From positions 1 through 9,734 of the forward strand of contig CADBMS010000028.1 in NCBI GenBank assembly GCA_902795935.1: DNA of 9,734 nt, written 5' to 3'. Positions 1 through 6,816 of the stretch are shown here, in pieces. How positions within the stretch are numbered: the stretch's first letter is position 1; every line of letters starts with the position of its first letter. Both the position numbers and the translations under genes were made by a program. The notes beneath the pieces are model-generated. The model did no database searches. It worked only from the letters and a program-made list of their open reading frames with translations, and was not told where the DNA came from. Source of the stretch: an uncultured Methanobrevibacter sp. GTDB lineage: Archaea > Methanobacteriota > Methanobacteria > Methanobacteriales > Methanobacteriaceae.

Positions 1-318
1 ACCACGACCATATAATCTAAACTCAGTACCATATTTATAACCAGTTTTATCTATGTAGCCTCTATTACGTAAGTCTCTGAAAACAACATATTTAATGTAT
101 AATTCTTTATCTTTTAATAGAGTTATAAACATGTTTAAATCATATTCTTTTTTTTCGTCATGGATAGTTATCTTGCCTTTTTCAAGTAAAAATGCTGCTT
201 CAATTAAAGATAATTCAATTCGATTATCAATTAAATTTCCAAAATGACTTTTTTGATTGATTTTAATAGAATCAGGTTCATATATAGTTACAATATCTTT
301 AGATAATTCCGAACGCAT
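1..318 (-). CDS. endA: tRNA-splicing endonuclease EndA, N-terminal part (cut by window edge)
   Basis: Not a full frame in the window: reading leftward from the ATG at 318-316 gives 106 codons open to the edge. The product matches archaeal tRNA-intron endonuclease, which cuts bulge-helix-bulge motifs at the exon-intron borders of precursor tRNAs. Seen: an N-terminal domain with FGN (26-28) and ELSLIEAAFLLEKG (35-48), then the catalytic-domain signature YVVFRDLRNRGY (77-88) followed by KTGYKYGTEFRLYGRG (91-106). By comparison with the remembered M. jannaschii enzyme, Y103 corresponds to catalytic Tyr115; the catalytic His and Lys would lie beyond the edge. A Shine-Dalgarno AGGTGA (328-323) sits four bases before the ATG. 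The family is usually about 170-180 residues in homotetrameric species, so roughly 65-75 residues are missing here only because the window ends. It is the last visible gene of the leftward cluster. Confidence 0.9.
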   Translation of the reverse strand, partial: MRSELSKDIVTIYEPDSIKINQKSHFGNLIDNRIELSLIEAAFLLEKGKITIHDEKKEYDLNMFITLLKDKELYIKYVVFRDLRNRGYIDKTGYKYGTEFRLYGRG

Positions 319-350
319 TAATTCACCTTTATTAATAATAAATCTATTTC

Positions 351-360
351 TAATATATAT
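351..360 (-). promoter_or_regulatory. Possible TATA box for endA
   Basis: The 56-base gap between the TIM-barrel stop and the endA ATG contains ATATATATTA on the minus strand. Its centre is about 37 bases from the ATG, which predicts a transcript start near 330, just before the Shine-Dalgarno site. In DNA this AT-rich a TATA-like match is easy to get by chance, and readthrough from the upstream operon is equally possible. Confidence 0.3.
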
Positions 361-374
361 AATTAAACATAAAA

Positions 375-1130
375 TCATTTAAAATTATTTTTCAAGAAAT
401 TTAAACTATTTTCAACATCTTCTGGATTTTTTACTTCAATAACTAGAATATCATCATAATTATTATTTTTTAATTCTTTAAATAATTCTTCAAAATTAAG
501 AGTTCCTTGACCTAATGCATCATGATTATCCCATGAGGCATCATTATCTGAAAGGTGAATATGTTTAATTCTATCTAAATTTAACATTTCTTTAGGAGAG
601 AATTTGCAATTATGTGCATGACCTACATCCATAGTCATATAAACATCCAAATCTTCAACTAAATCAGATAATTTTGAAATATCTTTAAATAAGTAACCTT
701 CCATATCAGGCATATTTTCAACACACATTGTTAAACCCAAATCATTCGCATAAGTCGCACATTCTTTAAGTGAATCATGATTTAAATCTAAAATTTTATC
801 TTCAAATATTCGTGCTAAAAATGGAATTCTGCCGGGGTGTACAACAACAATATTTGCATCAATTTTATTAGCTAATTCCATAGATTTTTTAATTTCATTA
901 ACAGAACCTTTTCTAATAAGTTTAGTTGGAGATGCAATATTCATATCAGAAATAGGAGTGTGAATAGTTGGTTTAATTGAATAAGAATCAAAAATATTAT
1001 TATCCAAGTTATTTAATGGGCATTCATGAATAATTTCACAATAATCTATTTTTAATTCCTCTTCTAGAATAAGTAAAATTTCTTCTAAATTTTTAGGGTA
1101 AAAAGCTAATGTTGAAGCTGCAATTTTCAT
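375..1130 (-). CDS. TIM-barrel metalloprotein (AP endonuclease 2 / sugar phosphate isomerase-epimerase superfamily)
   Basis: A 251-residue protein of the xylose isomerase-like TIM-barrel superfamily, which includes sugar isomerases/epimerases and endonuclease IV. Motifs in order: TIHTPI (55-60), VVHPGR (96-101), CVENMPD (136-142), MTMDVGHAHN (165-174), HIHLSDN (190-196), DNHDALGQG (201-209), LVIEVK (229-234). Lined up by eye with remembered E. coli Nfo, H57, H98, E138, D168, H171, H192, D201, H203 and E232 occupy all nine metal-ligand positions. Such genes are usually annotated as sugar phosphate isomerases; substrate and activity cannot be decided from sequence. Endo IV is about 285 residues, so this protein is shorter. 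The ATG at 1130 has GAGGT five bases upstream (1140-1136). It starts 24 bases after the PIN-ATPase stop and is probably co-transcribed with it. No signal peptide is seen; cytoplasmic. Confidence 0.75.
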   Translation of the reverse strand: MKIAASTLAFYPKNLEEILLILEEELKIDYCEIIHECPLNNLDNNIFDSYSIKPTIHTPISDMNIASPTKLIRKGSVNEIKKSMELANKIDANIVVVHPGRIPFLARIFEDKILDLNHDSLKECATYANDLGLTMCVENMPDMEGYLFKDISKLSDLVEDLDVYMTMDVGHAHNCKFSPKEMLNLDRIKHIHLSDNDASWDNHDALGQGTLNFEELFKELKNNNYDDILVIEVKNPEDVENSLNFLKNNFK

Positions 1131-1154
1131 TATTAACCTCTTTTAATCAATTAT

Positions 1155-3005
1155 CTATTTCATATAATATGTAATGGGAATATTTTGCTTCATAGCAGTT
1201 AAAACAATATTGGCCAATTCCATATTCCTTTTAATTCGTATAGTTCCTTTTTTACCGACAGTTGCAGTGAAAAGATATTCGTCTCTAATAAAAATATCAA
1301 AGGATTTTCCAATTTTATCTTTACCAAAATTAAATACTATAAATTTTTTAGTTAATTCAATAGAAACATCCATATTTTCATCAAAATTAGTTACAATATT
1401 ATTTTCGTCTAAAGGTTCTATATTAAGATGTATTCCTATTTTTTTCTCAATTTTATCAATATTTTTACCGTTTTTACCAATAATTTGAGGAATATGTTTA
1501 TCTTCAATTTTAACAGTAGCTCTATTATCTGAAAAAACATCTACTTCAAAATAAGCATTTGGAAATTCTTTTCTAAAAAATCTATCAATTTCTTTTGATG
1601 TGATTTTACGAACTAAAGTTTCATCTTCTTTTTTTGCTGTTTTTAAATTGATATTATTAATATCCATAACTATTGTTTGTTCACCATAAGTATAAATTTC
1701 ATAAACTACTTGTTTGGTTTCAAAATTCCTTATTTCAATTAACGGTCTTGCTAAATCAGCTTCAACCATACCACTAGGCACTTTAACAGTTAGATTAACA
1801 TCATATACTGCTTCAACCATACCTTCATTAATAAAAATAGTTGTGTCAACAACTGATGGAATAACTCCCAATTCAACACGACCAATAATTCTTTGAATTG
1901 CATCAATTGGGCAGGTAGCATGAACAACACCAATCATACCTACTCCTGCAAGACGCATGTCTGAAAATATCATAAAATCTTTAGTTTTACGAACTTCATC
2001 ATATATCGTGTAATCTGGACGAACTAAAAGAAGAATATCTGCAGTATTTTGCATATCTCCTTCTAATGGAGCATATTGAGTAATTTCATCACTTACTTGC
2101 AAATCTCTTGGAGATTCCATGGTTTTAACAATAGCATTTAACTCATTTGAATAAAAATCAGCAACTGCTTGTGCAAAAGTACTTTTACCTGCACCAGGAG
2201 GTCCTGAAATTAATATGCCTCTTGCAGTATCACGCAATCTATTAATTAAGTCTTCAGATAACATATAATCATCTAATGAAACATTAGCTACTGGTCTAAC
2301 TGCAGTTATTTCAAAGGTATCAGAAAAAGGAGGTCGAGCTATAGAGATACGATACTCTCTAAATTGAACAACAGTAGCCCCATCCATTTCAATTTCAATA
2401 AAACTTTTAAAATCAGTTTTAGCTTTTTCAATAATTTCTTTAGCTAAAGCTTTCATTTCATGATGTTTTAATTTTTCATTACCAATATAGACTAAGTTAA
2501 TATTTCCAGGAGTTCCTTTTTTGGCCATTGGTACAATGCCTTCTTTTAAATGAACTGACATTGTATCCTCAGTAAAATATTTACTAATTTCTAAATCAAT
2601 ATCAAAATCCGTTTGATCCTGTTTAATTAAAACAACATCTAAACCTTGTGCTTTAGCAACCTCAGATTGTACTTTGTCACTTGTAATTAACATTGCATCA
2701 TGTTTACGTGCAAAATTTCTAATCATAGCATCAATTTCACCTCTGCGGGAAAGAGTAATTTCATCAATACTTGGCCTTTCCCCTACAAAGCTTAATTTAA
2801 TAATACCTCTATTATAATATTTTTGTAAATTTTTTAACTCATCTAAACCATTAAAACCAGATTCACGTCCTTTATTAGCCTGATATTCTAATTCAGATAT
2901 TACTGCTTCATGAATCATTATTTCACTATCTTCAAAATCTTCATCTTGAACTAAGTAGCTTATTCTTCCATCAACAATAACACTTGTATCTGGCACAATT
3001 TTCAT
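1155..3005 (-). CDS. PIN domain - VirB11/PilT-like ATPase - KH domain protein (archaeal PINA type)
   Basis: A 616-residue three-part protein. An N-terminal PIN nuclease-like domain (about 1-130) has acidic residues at D6 (PDTSVIVDG), E38, D92 (GEIDAMI) and D110 (LITSDK). A central secretion-type RecA-like ATPase follows, with Walker A GPPGAGKST (268-276, Lys274), an acidic TIYDEVR box (333-339) and HATCPIDAIQRI (362-373). A C-terminal KH domain carries the GxxG loop IIGKNGKN (508-515). This is the architecture of the archaeal PINA family; a Sulfolobus member is reported to drive Holliday-junction migration and to interact with the resolvase Hjc. Older annotation calls it 'PilT family ATPase', but no membrane segment or pilus context is seen. 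The ATG directly abuts the hisI stop (TAAATG), and GGAGAT (3017-3012) lies six bases before it within the end of hisI, so translation is probably coupled. The nuclease activity of the PIN domain is inferred only. Confidence 0.9.
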   Translation of the reverse strand: MKIVPDTSVIVDGRISYLVQDEDFEDSEIMIHEAVISELEYQANKGRESGFNGLDELKNLQKYYNRGIIKLSFVGERPSIDEITLSRRGEIDAMIRNFARKHDAMLITSDKVQSEVAKAQGLDVVLIKQDQTDFDIDLEISKYFTEDTMSVHLKEGIVPMAKKGTPGNINLVYIGNEKLKHHEMKALAKEIIEKAKTDFKSFIEIEMDGATVVQFREYRISIARPPFSDTFEITAVRPVANVSLDDYMLSEDLINRLRDTARGILISGPPGAGKSTFAQAVADFYSNELNAIVKTMESPRDLQVSDEITQYAPLEGDMQNTADILLLVRPDYTIYDEVRKTKDFMIFSDMRLAGVGMIGVVHATCPIDAIQRIIGRVELGVIPSVVDTTIFINEGMVEAVYDVNLTVKVPSGMVEADLARPLIEIRNFETKQVVYEIYTYGEQTIVMDINNINLKTAKKEDETLVRKITSKEIDRFFRKEFPNAYFEVDVFSDNRATVKIEDKHIPQIIGKNGKNIDKIEKKIGIHLNIEPLDENNIVTNFDENMDVSIELTKKFIVFNFGKDKIGKSFDIFIRDEYLFTATVGKKGTIRIKRNMELANIVLTAMKQNIPITYYMK

Positions 3006-3419
3006 TTAGTTATCTCCATAAATTTCAGTAGGATTAAAAACTTTGTGTCCAATATTTTCAAAATTATGATTATCCAAATTATCAGAATCTAAATTTAATT
3101 TTCTAAAAAAACAAGAATAATAACCTGTATGACAAGCTCCCCCTTCTTGTCTAACTTTAAGAACTATGGCATCTTCATCACAATCAACTAGTATTTCTTC
3201 AACATATTGTATATGGCCAGAGCTTTCACCTTTAAGCCATAATTGATTACGTGAAGTACTCCAATAATGAGCTTTTTTAGTTTCTAAAGTTTTTTTAAAA
3301 GCATCTTCATTCATATAAGCTACCATAAGAATTTCAGATGTTTCAACATCTTGTGAAATAGCAGTTATAATTTTTTCACCATTAATTTCATGTCTAAAAT
3401 TTAATACAATAATAAACAT
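3006..3419 (-). CDS. hisI: Phosphoribosyl-AMP cyclohydrolase
   Basis: HisI opens the purine ring of phosphoribosyl-AMP to give ProFAR, the third step of histidine synthesis, in the cytoplasm. With the ATG at 3419 the protein is 137 residues, close to the family's usual size. Seen: HYWSTSRNQLWLKGESSGH (51-69), DCDEDA (79-84) and EGGACHTGYYSC (92-103). By family knowledge D79, D81 and D83 bind Mg2+ and C80, C96 and C103 bind Zn2+. There is no fused HisE (pyrophosphohydrolase) domain. The frame extends upstream to a TTG at 3458, giving 150 residues with a 35-base overlap of hisS, but the extra 13 residues look unlike HisI and have no ribosome site. The ATG follows the hisS stop by four bases (TAAGGGGATG), so the G-run touches the start codon; re-initiation after hisS is likely. 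It is immediately followed by the PIN-ATPase gene. Confidence 0.9.
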   Translation of the reverse strand: MFIIVLNFRHEINGEKIITAISQDVETSEILMVAYMNEDAFKKTLETKKAHYWSTSRNQLWLKGESSGHIQYVEEILVDCDEDAIVLKVRQEGGACHTGYYSCFFRKLNLDSDNLDNHNFENIGHKVFNPTEIYGDN

Positions 3420-3423
3420 CCCC

Positions 3424-4725
3424 TTATAATTCTTGCATATACTGTGTAATTTTATCAATTGAAATAATTTCTTGATTACCTGTTTCCATATTTTTAATAG
3501 TTACATTATTTTCTTTTAAATCTCGTTCACCAACTAAAATAACATATTTAACTTTTAAATAATTAGCATAATTTAGAATTTTTTTGAATTTTCTATTGGA
3601 TAAATCTACTTCAGTAGATATGCCATTTCTTCTTAGTTTTTGTGCAATATTAAACGATTTAGAACGAGTATTTTCATTAATGGGAACTACAAATACATCG
3701 GCAGCAGCAGAAATATTGAAATCTTTATTTTGATAATTTAAAGCACCAATTAATCTGTCAAATCCAAAAGCAAATCCTGTTGATTCAACTTGTTCTCCAC
3801 CAAAATTTTCAATTAAGTTATAAGTTCCACCACCACAAATTTGTTTTTGGGCTCCTAATTCTGGAACATATACCTCAAAAACCATACCAGTATAATAATC
3901 TAATCCTCGAGCTATTCCTAAATTAATGACAAATTCTGTATTTTCTGCAAATTTATTAATTCCAAAATCATTTAATGTATTAATTAAAAGTTTAAATTCA
4001 TTTAAGGCATCTAAAACAATTTTTTTATCAGAAACTTCTTTAGTTACTTCATCTAATACATCGATGCCTCCTTTTAATTCTATAATCTTTAATAAAATTT
4101 TAGTAATTTTGTTATCAATATTATTTTCTTTAAGATATTGTTTTAAATTTTCAATTTCTGCTTTATCAATTAAAAGCATGATTTTTTCTTGTTTATCTTT
4201 ATCAATATTAGCTTCTTTTAATAAACCTCGAACAATACCTAAATGACCAATATGAATTTCATAACCATTTAAATTTAAGTTATTTAATGAATCTGCAGCC
4301 ATTGCAAGTACTTCTGCTTCAGATTCTGGGGCTTTTCCACCAATTAATTCACAACCAAATTGCCAAAATTGACGATATCTTCCTTTTTGAGGTCTTTCAT
4401 ATCTAAAACAACTTCCATAATAATACATTTTAATAGGTTTTGCAGATTTTTGAAGATTATTCATATATAAACGTGCAACTGGAGCCGTTATTTCCGGGCG
4501 TAATGTTAATTCTCTTTCACTTTTATCTTTAAAGTTGTATAATTGTTCCACTATTTGCTCCCCAGATTTTTTAGTGAAAAGGGATAAATCTTCGAATAAA
4601 GGAGTTTTTATTTCCTGATAAGCATAATTTTCAAAAACATTTTTCAATATATTTTCAACATGCTTTCTTTGTTTCATTTCTTCAAAAAGGAAATCTCTAG
4701 TCCCTCTTGGTTTTGATAATTCCAT
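3424..4725 (-). CDS. hisS: Histidyl-tRNA synthetase (class II)
   Basis: The 433-residue enzyme charges tRNA-His with histidine using ATP. The N-terminal PRGTRDF (6-12) is typical. The class II core shows TLRPEITAPVAR (74-85), motif 2 FRYERPQKGRYRQFWQFG (107-124), the histidine-binding loops LGIARGLDYYTG (269-280) and GGGTYN (298-303), and motif 3 with GFAFGFDRLIG (317-327). An anticodon-binding domain follows from about 340 (VFVVPIN, then KKILNYANYLKVKYVILVGE). The length is normal and nothing appears missing. The ATG at 4725 has a strong GGAGGA site (4740-4735) nine bases upstream. This is the first gene of the leftward operon, followed after four bases by hisI, which places charging and synthesis of the same amino acid on one transcript. 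Confidence 0.97.
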   Translation of the reverse strand: MELSKPRGTRDFLFEEMKQRKHVENILKNVFENYAYQEIKTPLFEDLSLFTKKSGEQIVEQLYNFKDKSERELTLRPEITAPVARLYMNNLQKSAKPIKMYYYGSCFRYERPQKGRYRQFWQFGCELIGGKAPESEAEVLAMAADSLNNLNLNGYEIHIGHLGIVRGLLKEANIDKDKQEKIMLLIDKAEIENLKQYLKENNIDNKITKILLKIIELKGGIDVLDEVTKEVSDKKIVLDALNEFKLLINTLNDFGINKFAENTEFVINLGIARGLDYYTGMVFEVYVPELGAQKQICGGGTYNLIENFGGEQVESTGFAFGFDRLIGALNYQNKDFNISAAADVFVVPINENTRSKSFNIAQKLRRNGISTEVDLSNRKFKKILNYANYLKVKYVILVGERDLKENNVTIKNMETGNQEIISIDKITQYMQEL

Positions 4726-4770
4726 TATTTTTATTCCTCCAATGGACAGTCTAATTAAAATTCTATTATA

Positions 4771-4783
4771 GTTTTTATAAAAA
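4771..4783 (-). promoter_or_regulatory. hisS: Candidate TATA box for the hisS operon
   Basis: On the minus strand this reads TTTTTATAAAAAC, about 50 bases before the hisS ATG. A start 22-27 bases further on (near 4750) would give a leader of about 25 bases holding the strong GGAGGA site, a usual arrangement for Methanobacteriales. I see no attenuator or T-box-like structure between it and hisS. Confidence 0.4.
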
Positions 4784-4873
4784 TAAGTTTAAATAAATCA
4801 AATACAACTAATTTATAAAATAATTTATAATATAAGCATTATAATATTAATACCAATTATATTTAAAATTTAA

Positions 4874-4885
4874 GGAATATAAAAG
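4874..4885 (+). promoter_or_regulatory. aroE: Candidate TATA box for aroE
   Basis: GGAATATAAAAG lies about 38 bases before the aroE start codon. A start 22-27 bases downstream (near 4905) would give a short leader that still holds the GGATGTGA ribosome site at 4906-4913. Confidence 0.4.
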
Positions 4886-4917
4886 TTTAATATATTTTTT
4901 TAGTTGGATGTGAAATA

Positions 4918-5760
4918 TTGATAAATGGTGAAACTAAAATCGTTGGTCTATTTGGACATCCTATTGAACATACCATCTCTCCAAATATGCATAATATTGC
5001 ATTTAAACATTTGAATTTAAATTATATTTACGTTCCATTTAATGTCAAACCCCAATATTTGAAATCAGCAATTATTGGTGCTAAAAATATGAAAATTGTT
5101 GGTTTAAATGTTACAATTCCACATAAAGTAAATATATTAAATTATTTAGATTATATTGAAGATTCTGCAAAATTAATAGGTGCAGTTAATACTATTTATT
5201 TTGAAGATAATCTTATAAAAGGATATAATACTGATGGTAAAGGTGCTTTACGTGCATTAAAAAATGTTACACTGGTTAAAAATAAAAAAATAAGTATTTT
5301 AGGTGCAGGTGGTGCTGCAAGAGCTATTGCATATGAATTAATATTAGATGGTGTTGAATCTATAAATATTATTAATAGAGACTTTAATAAAGCAGAAAAA
5401 CTAAAAAATAATATTTTATCAAATATTGATTGTAATATATATGTAAATAATTATGATAATTTAAATAATATAATTCCAGAAACGGATATTTTAATTGATT
5501 CAACACCTGTTGGAATGTATCCTGATGTTAATGCAGAACCCTTAGTTAAATCATATATGATGCATGAAAACTTAATTGTTAATCATTTAGTTTATAATCC
5601 AATAGAAACAAGTATTTTAAAAGAAGCTAAAAAAGCAAATGCAACAACAATTTCTGGTTTAGATATGTTAATTTATCAAGGAATCGAATCACTTAAAATT
5701 TGGACTAAAAAAGAAGCACCATATAAATTACTAAAAGAAAGATTAATAAAAATACTATGA
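4918..5760 (+). CDS. aroE: Shikimate dehydrogenase (NADP+)
   Basis: The 280-residue enzyme reduces 3-dehydroshikimate to shikimate with NADPH in aromatic amino-acid synthesis. Seen: the shikimate-binding stretch HTISPNMHN (18-26, with T19 and S21), NVTIPHK (64-70) with catalytic Lys70, GAVNTI (88-93), YNTDGKGA (103-110) with catalytic Asp106, the nucleotide loop GAGGAARA (129-136), NRDFNKA (153-159) where N-R suits NADP, STPVGMYP (195-202) and GLDMLIYQG (247-255). Family length is normal. The start is TTG at 4918, with GGATGTGA (4906-4913) ending four bases before it, and the N-terminus INGETKIVGLFG lines up with family starts, so TTG looks real. One oddity: NHLVYNP (222-228) has His223 where relatives usually have Asp (DLVYNP or DIVYNP). 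It is divergent from hisS and 76 bases before rfcS, with no clear terminator between. Confidence 0.95.
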   Translation: MINGETKIVGLFGHPIEHTISPNMHNIAFKHLNLNYIYVPFNVKPQYLKSAIIGAKNMKIVGLNVTIPHKVNILNYLDYIEDSAKLIGAVNTIYFEDNLIKGYNTDGKGALRALKNVTLVKNKKISILGAGGAARAIAYELILDGVESINIINRDFNKAEKLKNNILSNIDCNIYVNNYDNLNNIIPETDILIDSTPVGMYPDVNAEPLVKSYMMHENLIVNHLVYNPIETSILKEAKKANATTISGLDMLIYQGIESLKIWTKKEAPYKLLKERLIKIL

Positions 5761-5784
5761 CTAATTAATTAATAAAAACAAAAA

Positions 5785-5820
5785 TTGATTTATGAGTAAT
5801 AATTAAATATTTTTATAAAA
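5785..5820 (+). promoter_or_regulatory. rfcS: Possible rfcS promoter region
   Basis: Two TATA-like stretches lie in the 76-base aroE-rfcS gap: TTGATTTATG (5785-5794), which would give a leader of about 20 bases, and ATTTTTATAAAA (5809-5820), which lies so close to the ATG at 5837 that it would imply a leaderless message. Cotranscription from aroE is a third option. The site that sets the start is GGTGAT at 5826-5831, five bases before the ATG and a perfect match to the 16S AUCACC tail. Confidence 0.3.
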
Positions 5821-5836
5821 AAAATGGTGATTAATA

Positions 5837-6793
5837 ATGAGTGGACCTTGGGTTGAAAAATATAGGCCAAATAAGTTAGAAGATATAATTGGCCAAGACC
5901 AAATTACTAATAGGTTAAAAAAGTATGTAAATGAAAAAAGTATGCCTAATTTAATGTTTACTGGACCTGCTGGTGTTGGAAAAACTACAACTGCACTGGC
6001 ATTAGCTAAATCTATTTTAGGAGAATATTGGAGACAAAATTTCTTAGAACTCAATGCATCTGATGCTAGAGGAATAGATACTGTAAGGAACAATATAAAA
6101 AATTTCTGTAGATTAAAACCTGTAGGAACTCCATTTAGGATAATATTCTTAGATGAAGTTGATAATATGACAAAAGATGCGCAACATGCTTTAAGAAGAG
6201 AAATGGAAATGTACACAAAAACATCATCATTTATATTGTCATGTAATTATTCTTCAAAAATTATTGACCCAATCCAATCAAGATGTGCTATTTTTAGATT
6301 TACACCTGTTAAAGGACATGAAGTTATAGAGAGGTTAAAGTACATTGCTAAAGAAGAAGATTTAGACTATGATGAACCTGCTATAGATTCATTAGTTTAT
6401 TTTGCAGAAGGGGATGTTCGTAAAGCAATAAATATTTTACAAGCTTCATCTGCAGTTGATGAAAAAATAACCGAAGATAGTATTCATAATATAGTATCTA
6501 AAGCAAAACCTCAAGATATTAATAAAATGATTAATGTTGCATTAACAGGAGAATTTATGGAAGCTAGAAATATTCTTAGAGAAATTATGATAATGCAAGG
6601 TACTAGTGGAGAAGATATTGTCAATCAAATTTATCAAAATGTTAGTAGAATGGCCATGGATGAAAAAATCAAAAAAGAGACATACATTTATCTAATTGAA
6701 TCTATAAGTGAAACTGACTTCAGAATACGTGAAGGAGCTAATCCAAGAATACAACTTGAAGCATTATTAACCAAATTCTTAGCTAAAAATTAA
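5837..6793 (+). CDS. rfcS: Replication factor C small subunit (clamp loader)
   Basis: The 318-residue AAA+ subunit of the archaeal clamp loader, which with the large subunit opens the PCNA ring and loads it on primed DNA. Seen: the RFC N-terminal box PWVEKYRP (4-11), Walker A GPAGVGKTT (43-51, Lys49), NASDARG (73-79), Walker B IIFLDEVD (102-109), a sensor-1 stretch LSCNYSSKI (134-142), the SRC box (148-150, arginine finger R149), sensor-2 GDVRKAIN (192-199), and a C-terminal helical collar domain from about 225 (PQDINKMINVAL). Family length is about 320, so it is complete, and no intein interrupts the Walker A loop, where some archaeal rfcS genes carry one. The start is fixed by GGTGAT five bases upstream. 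It precedes rfcL by 23 bases. Confidence 0.97.
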   Translation: MSGPWVEKYRPNKLEDIIGQDQITNRLKKYVNEKSMPNLMFTGPAGVGKTTTALALAKSILGEYWRQNFLELNASDARGIDTVRNNIKNFCRLKPVGTPFRIIFLDEVDNMTKDAQHALRREMEMYTKTSSFILSCNYSSKIIDPIQSRCAIFRFTPVKGHEVIERLKYIAKEEDLDYDEPAIDSLVYFAEGDVRKAINILQASSAVDEKITEDSIHNIVSKAKPQDINKMINVALTGEFMEARNILREIMIMQGTSGEDIVNQIYQNVSRMAMDEKIKKETYIYLIESISETDFRIREGANPRIQLEALLTKFLAKN

Positions 6794-6816
6794 ATATTTC
6801 TTTGAGGAACAATCAA

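Larger units (their letters stand above)
4726..4917. promoter_or_regulatory. Divergent hisS/aroE promoter region
   Basis: A 192-base, extremely AT-rich gap between two divergently read genes, so promoters for both directions should lie here. Besides the two TATA candidates it holds short direct repeats: AATTTATAA at 4810 and 4822, and TTATAATAT at 4825 and 4839 (14-base spacing, a little more than one helix turn). These could be operator half-sites or just AT-rich coincidence. No small gene or stable RNA is seen. Confidence 0.6.

Noticed and set aside
1174..1896. Plus-strand open frames of 104 and 60 codons inside the PIN-ATPase gene
   Set aside because: They lie wholly within a strongly supported gene on the other strand, have no recognisable motif, and look like its antisense shadow.
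3926..4246. Plus-strand open frame of 106 codons inside hisS
   Set aside because: Antisense shadow of hisS; the Ser/Ile/Phe-rich composition is what antisense reading of an AT-rich gene gives.
4908..4913. ATG-TGA minimal start-stop just before aroE
   Set aside because: These bases are better explained as part of the GGATGTGA ribosome site for the TTG start.
5824..5856. Ten-codon ORF from an upstream ATG overlapping the rfcS start
   Set aside because: Has no ribosome site of its own and its GTG is part of the rfcS GGTGAT site; too short to support.
5803..6216. Minus-strand open frame of 137 codons across the rfcS start
   Set aside because: Overlaps the RFC Walker A and B region in antisense and has no family resemblance.
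6802..6816. TTG start for rfcL, adding five residues
   Set aside because: The TTG overlaps the GAGG ribosome site, and the ATG at 6817 gives the family-typical MLWVEKYRP start.
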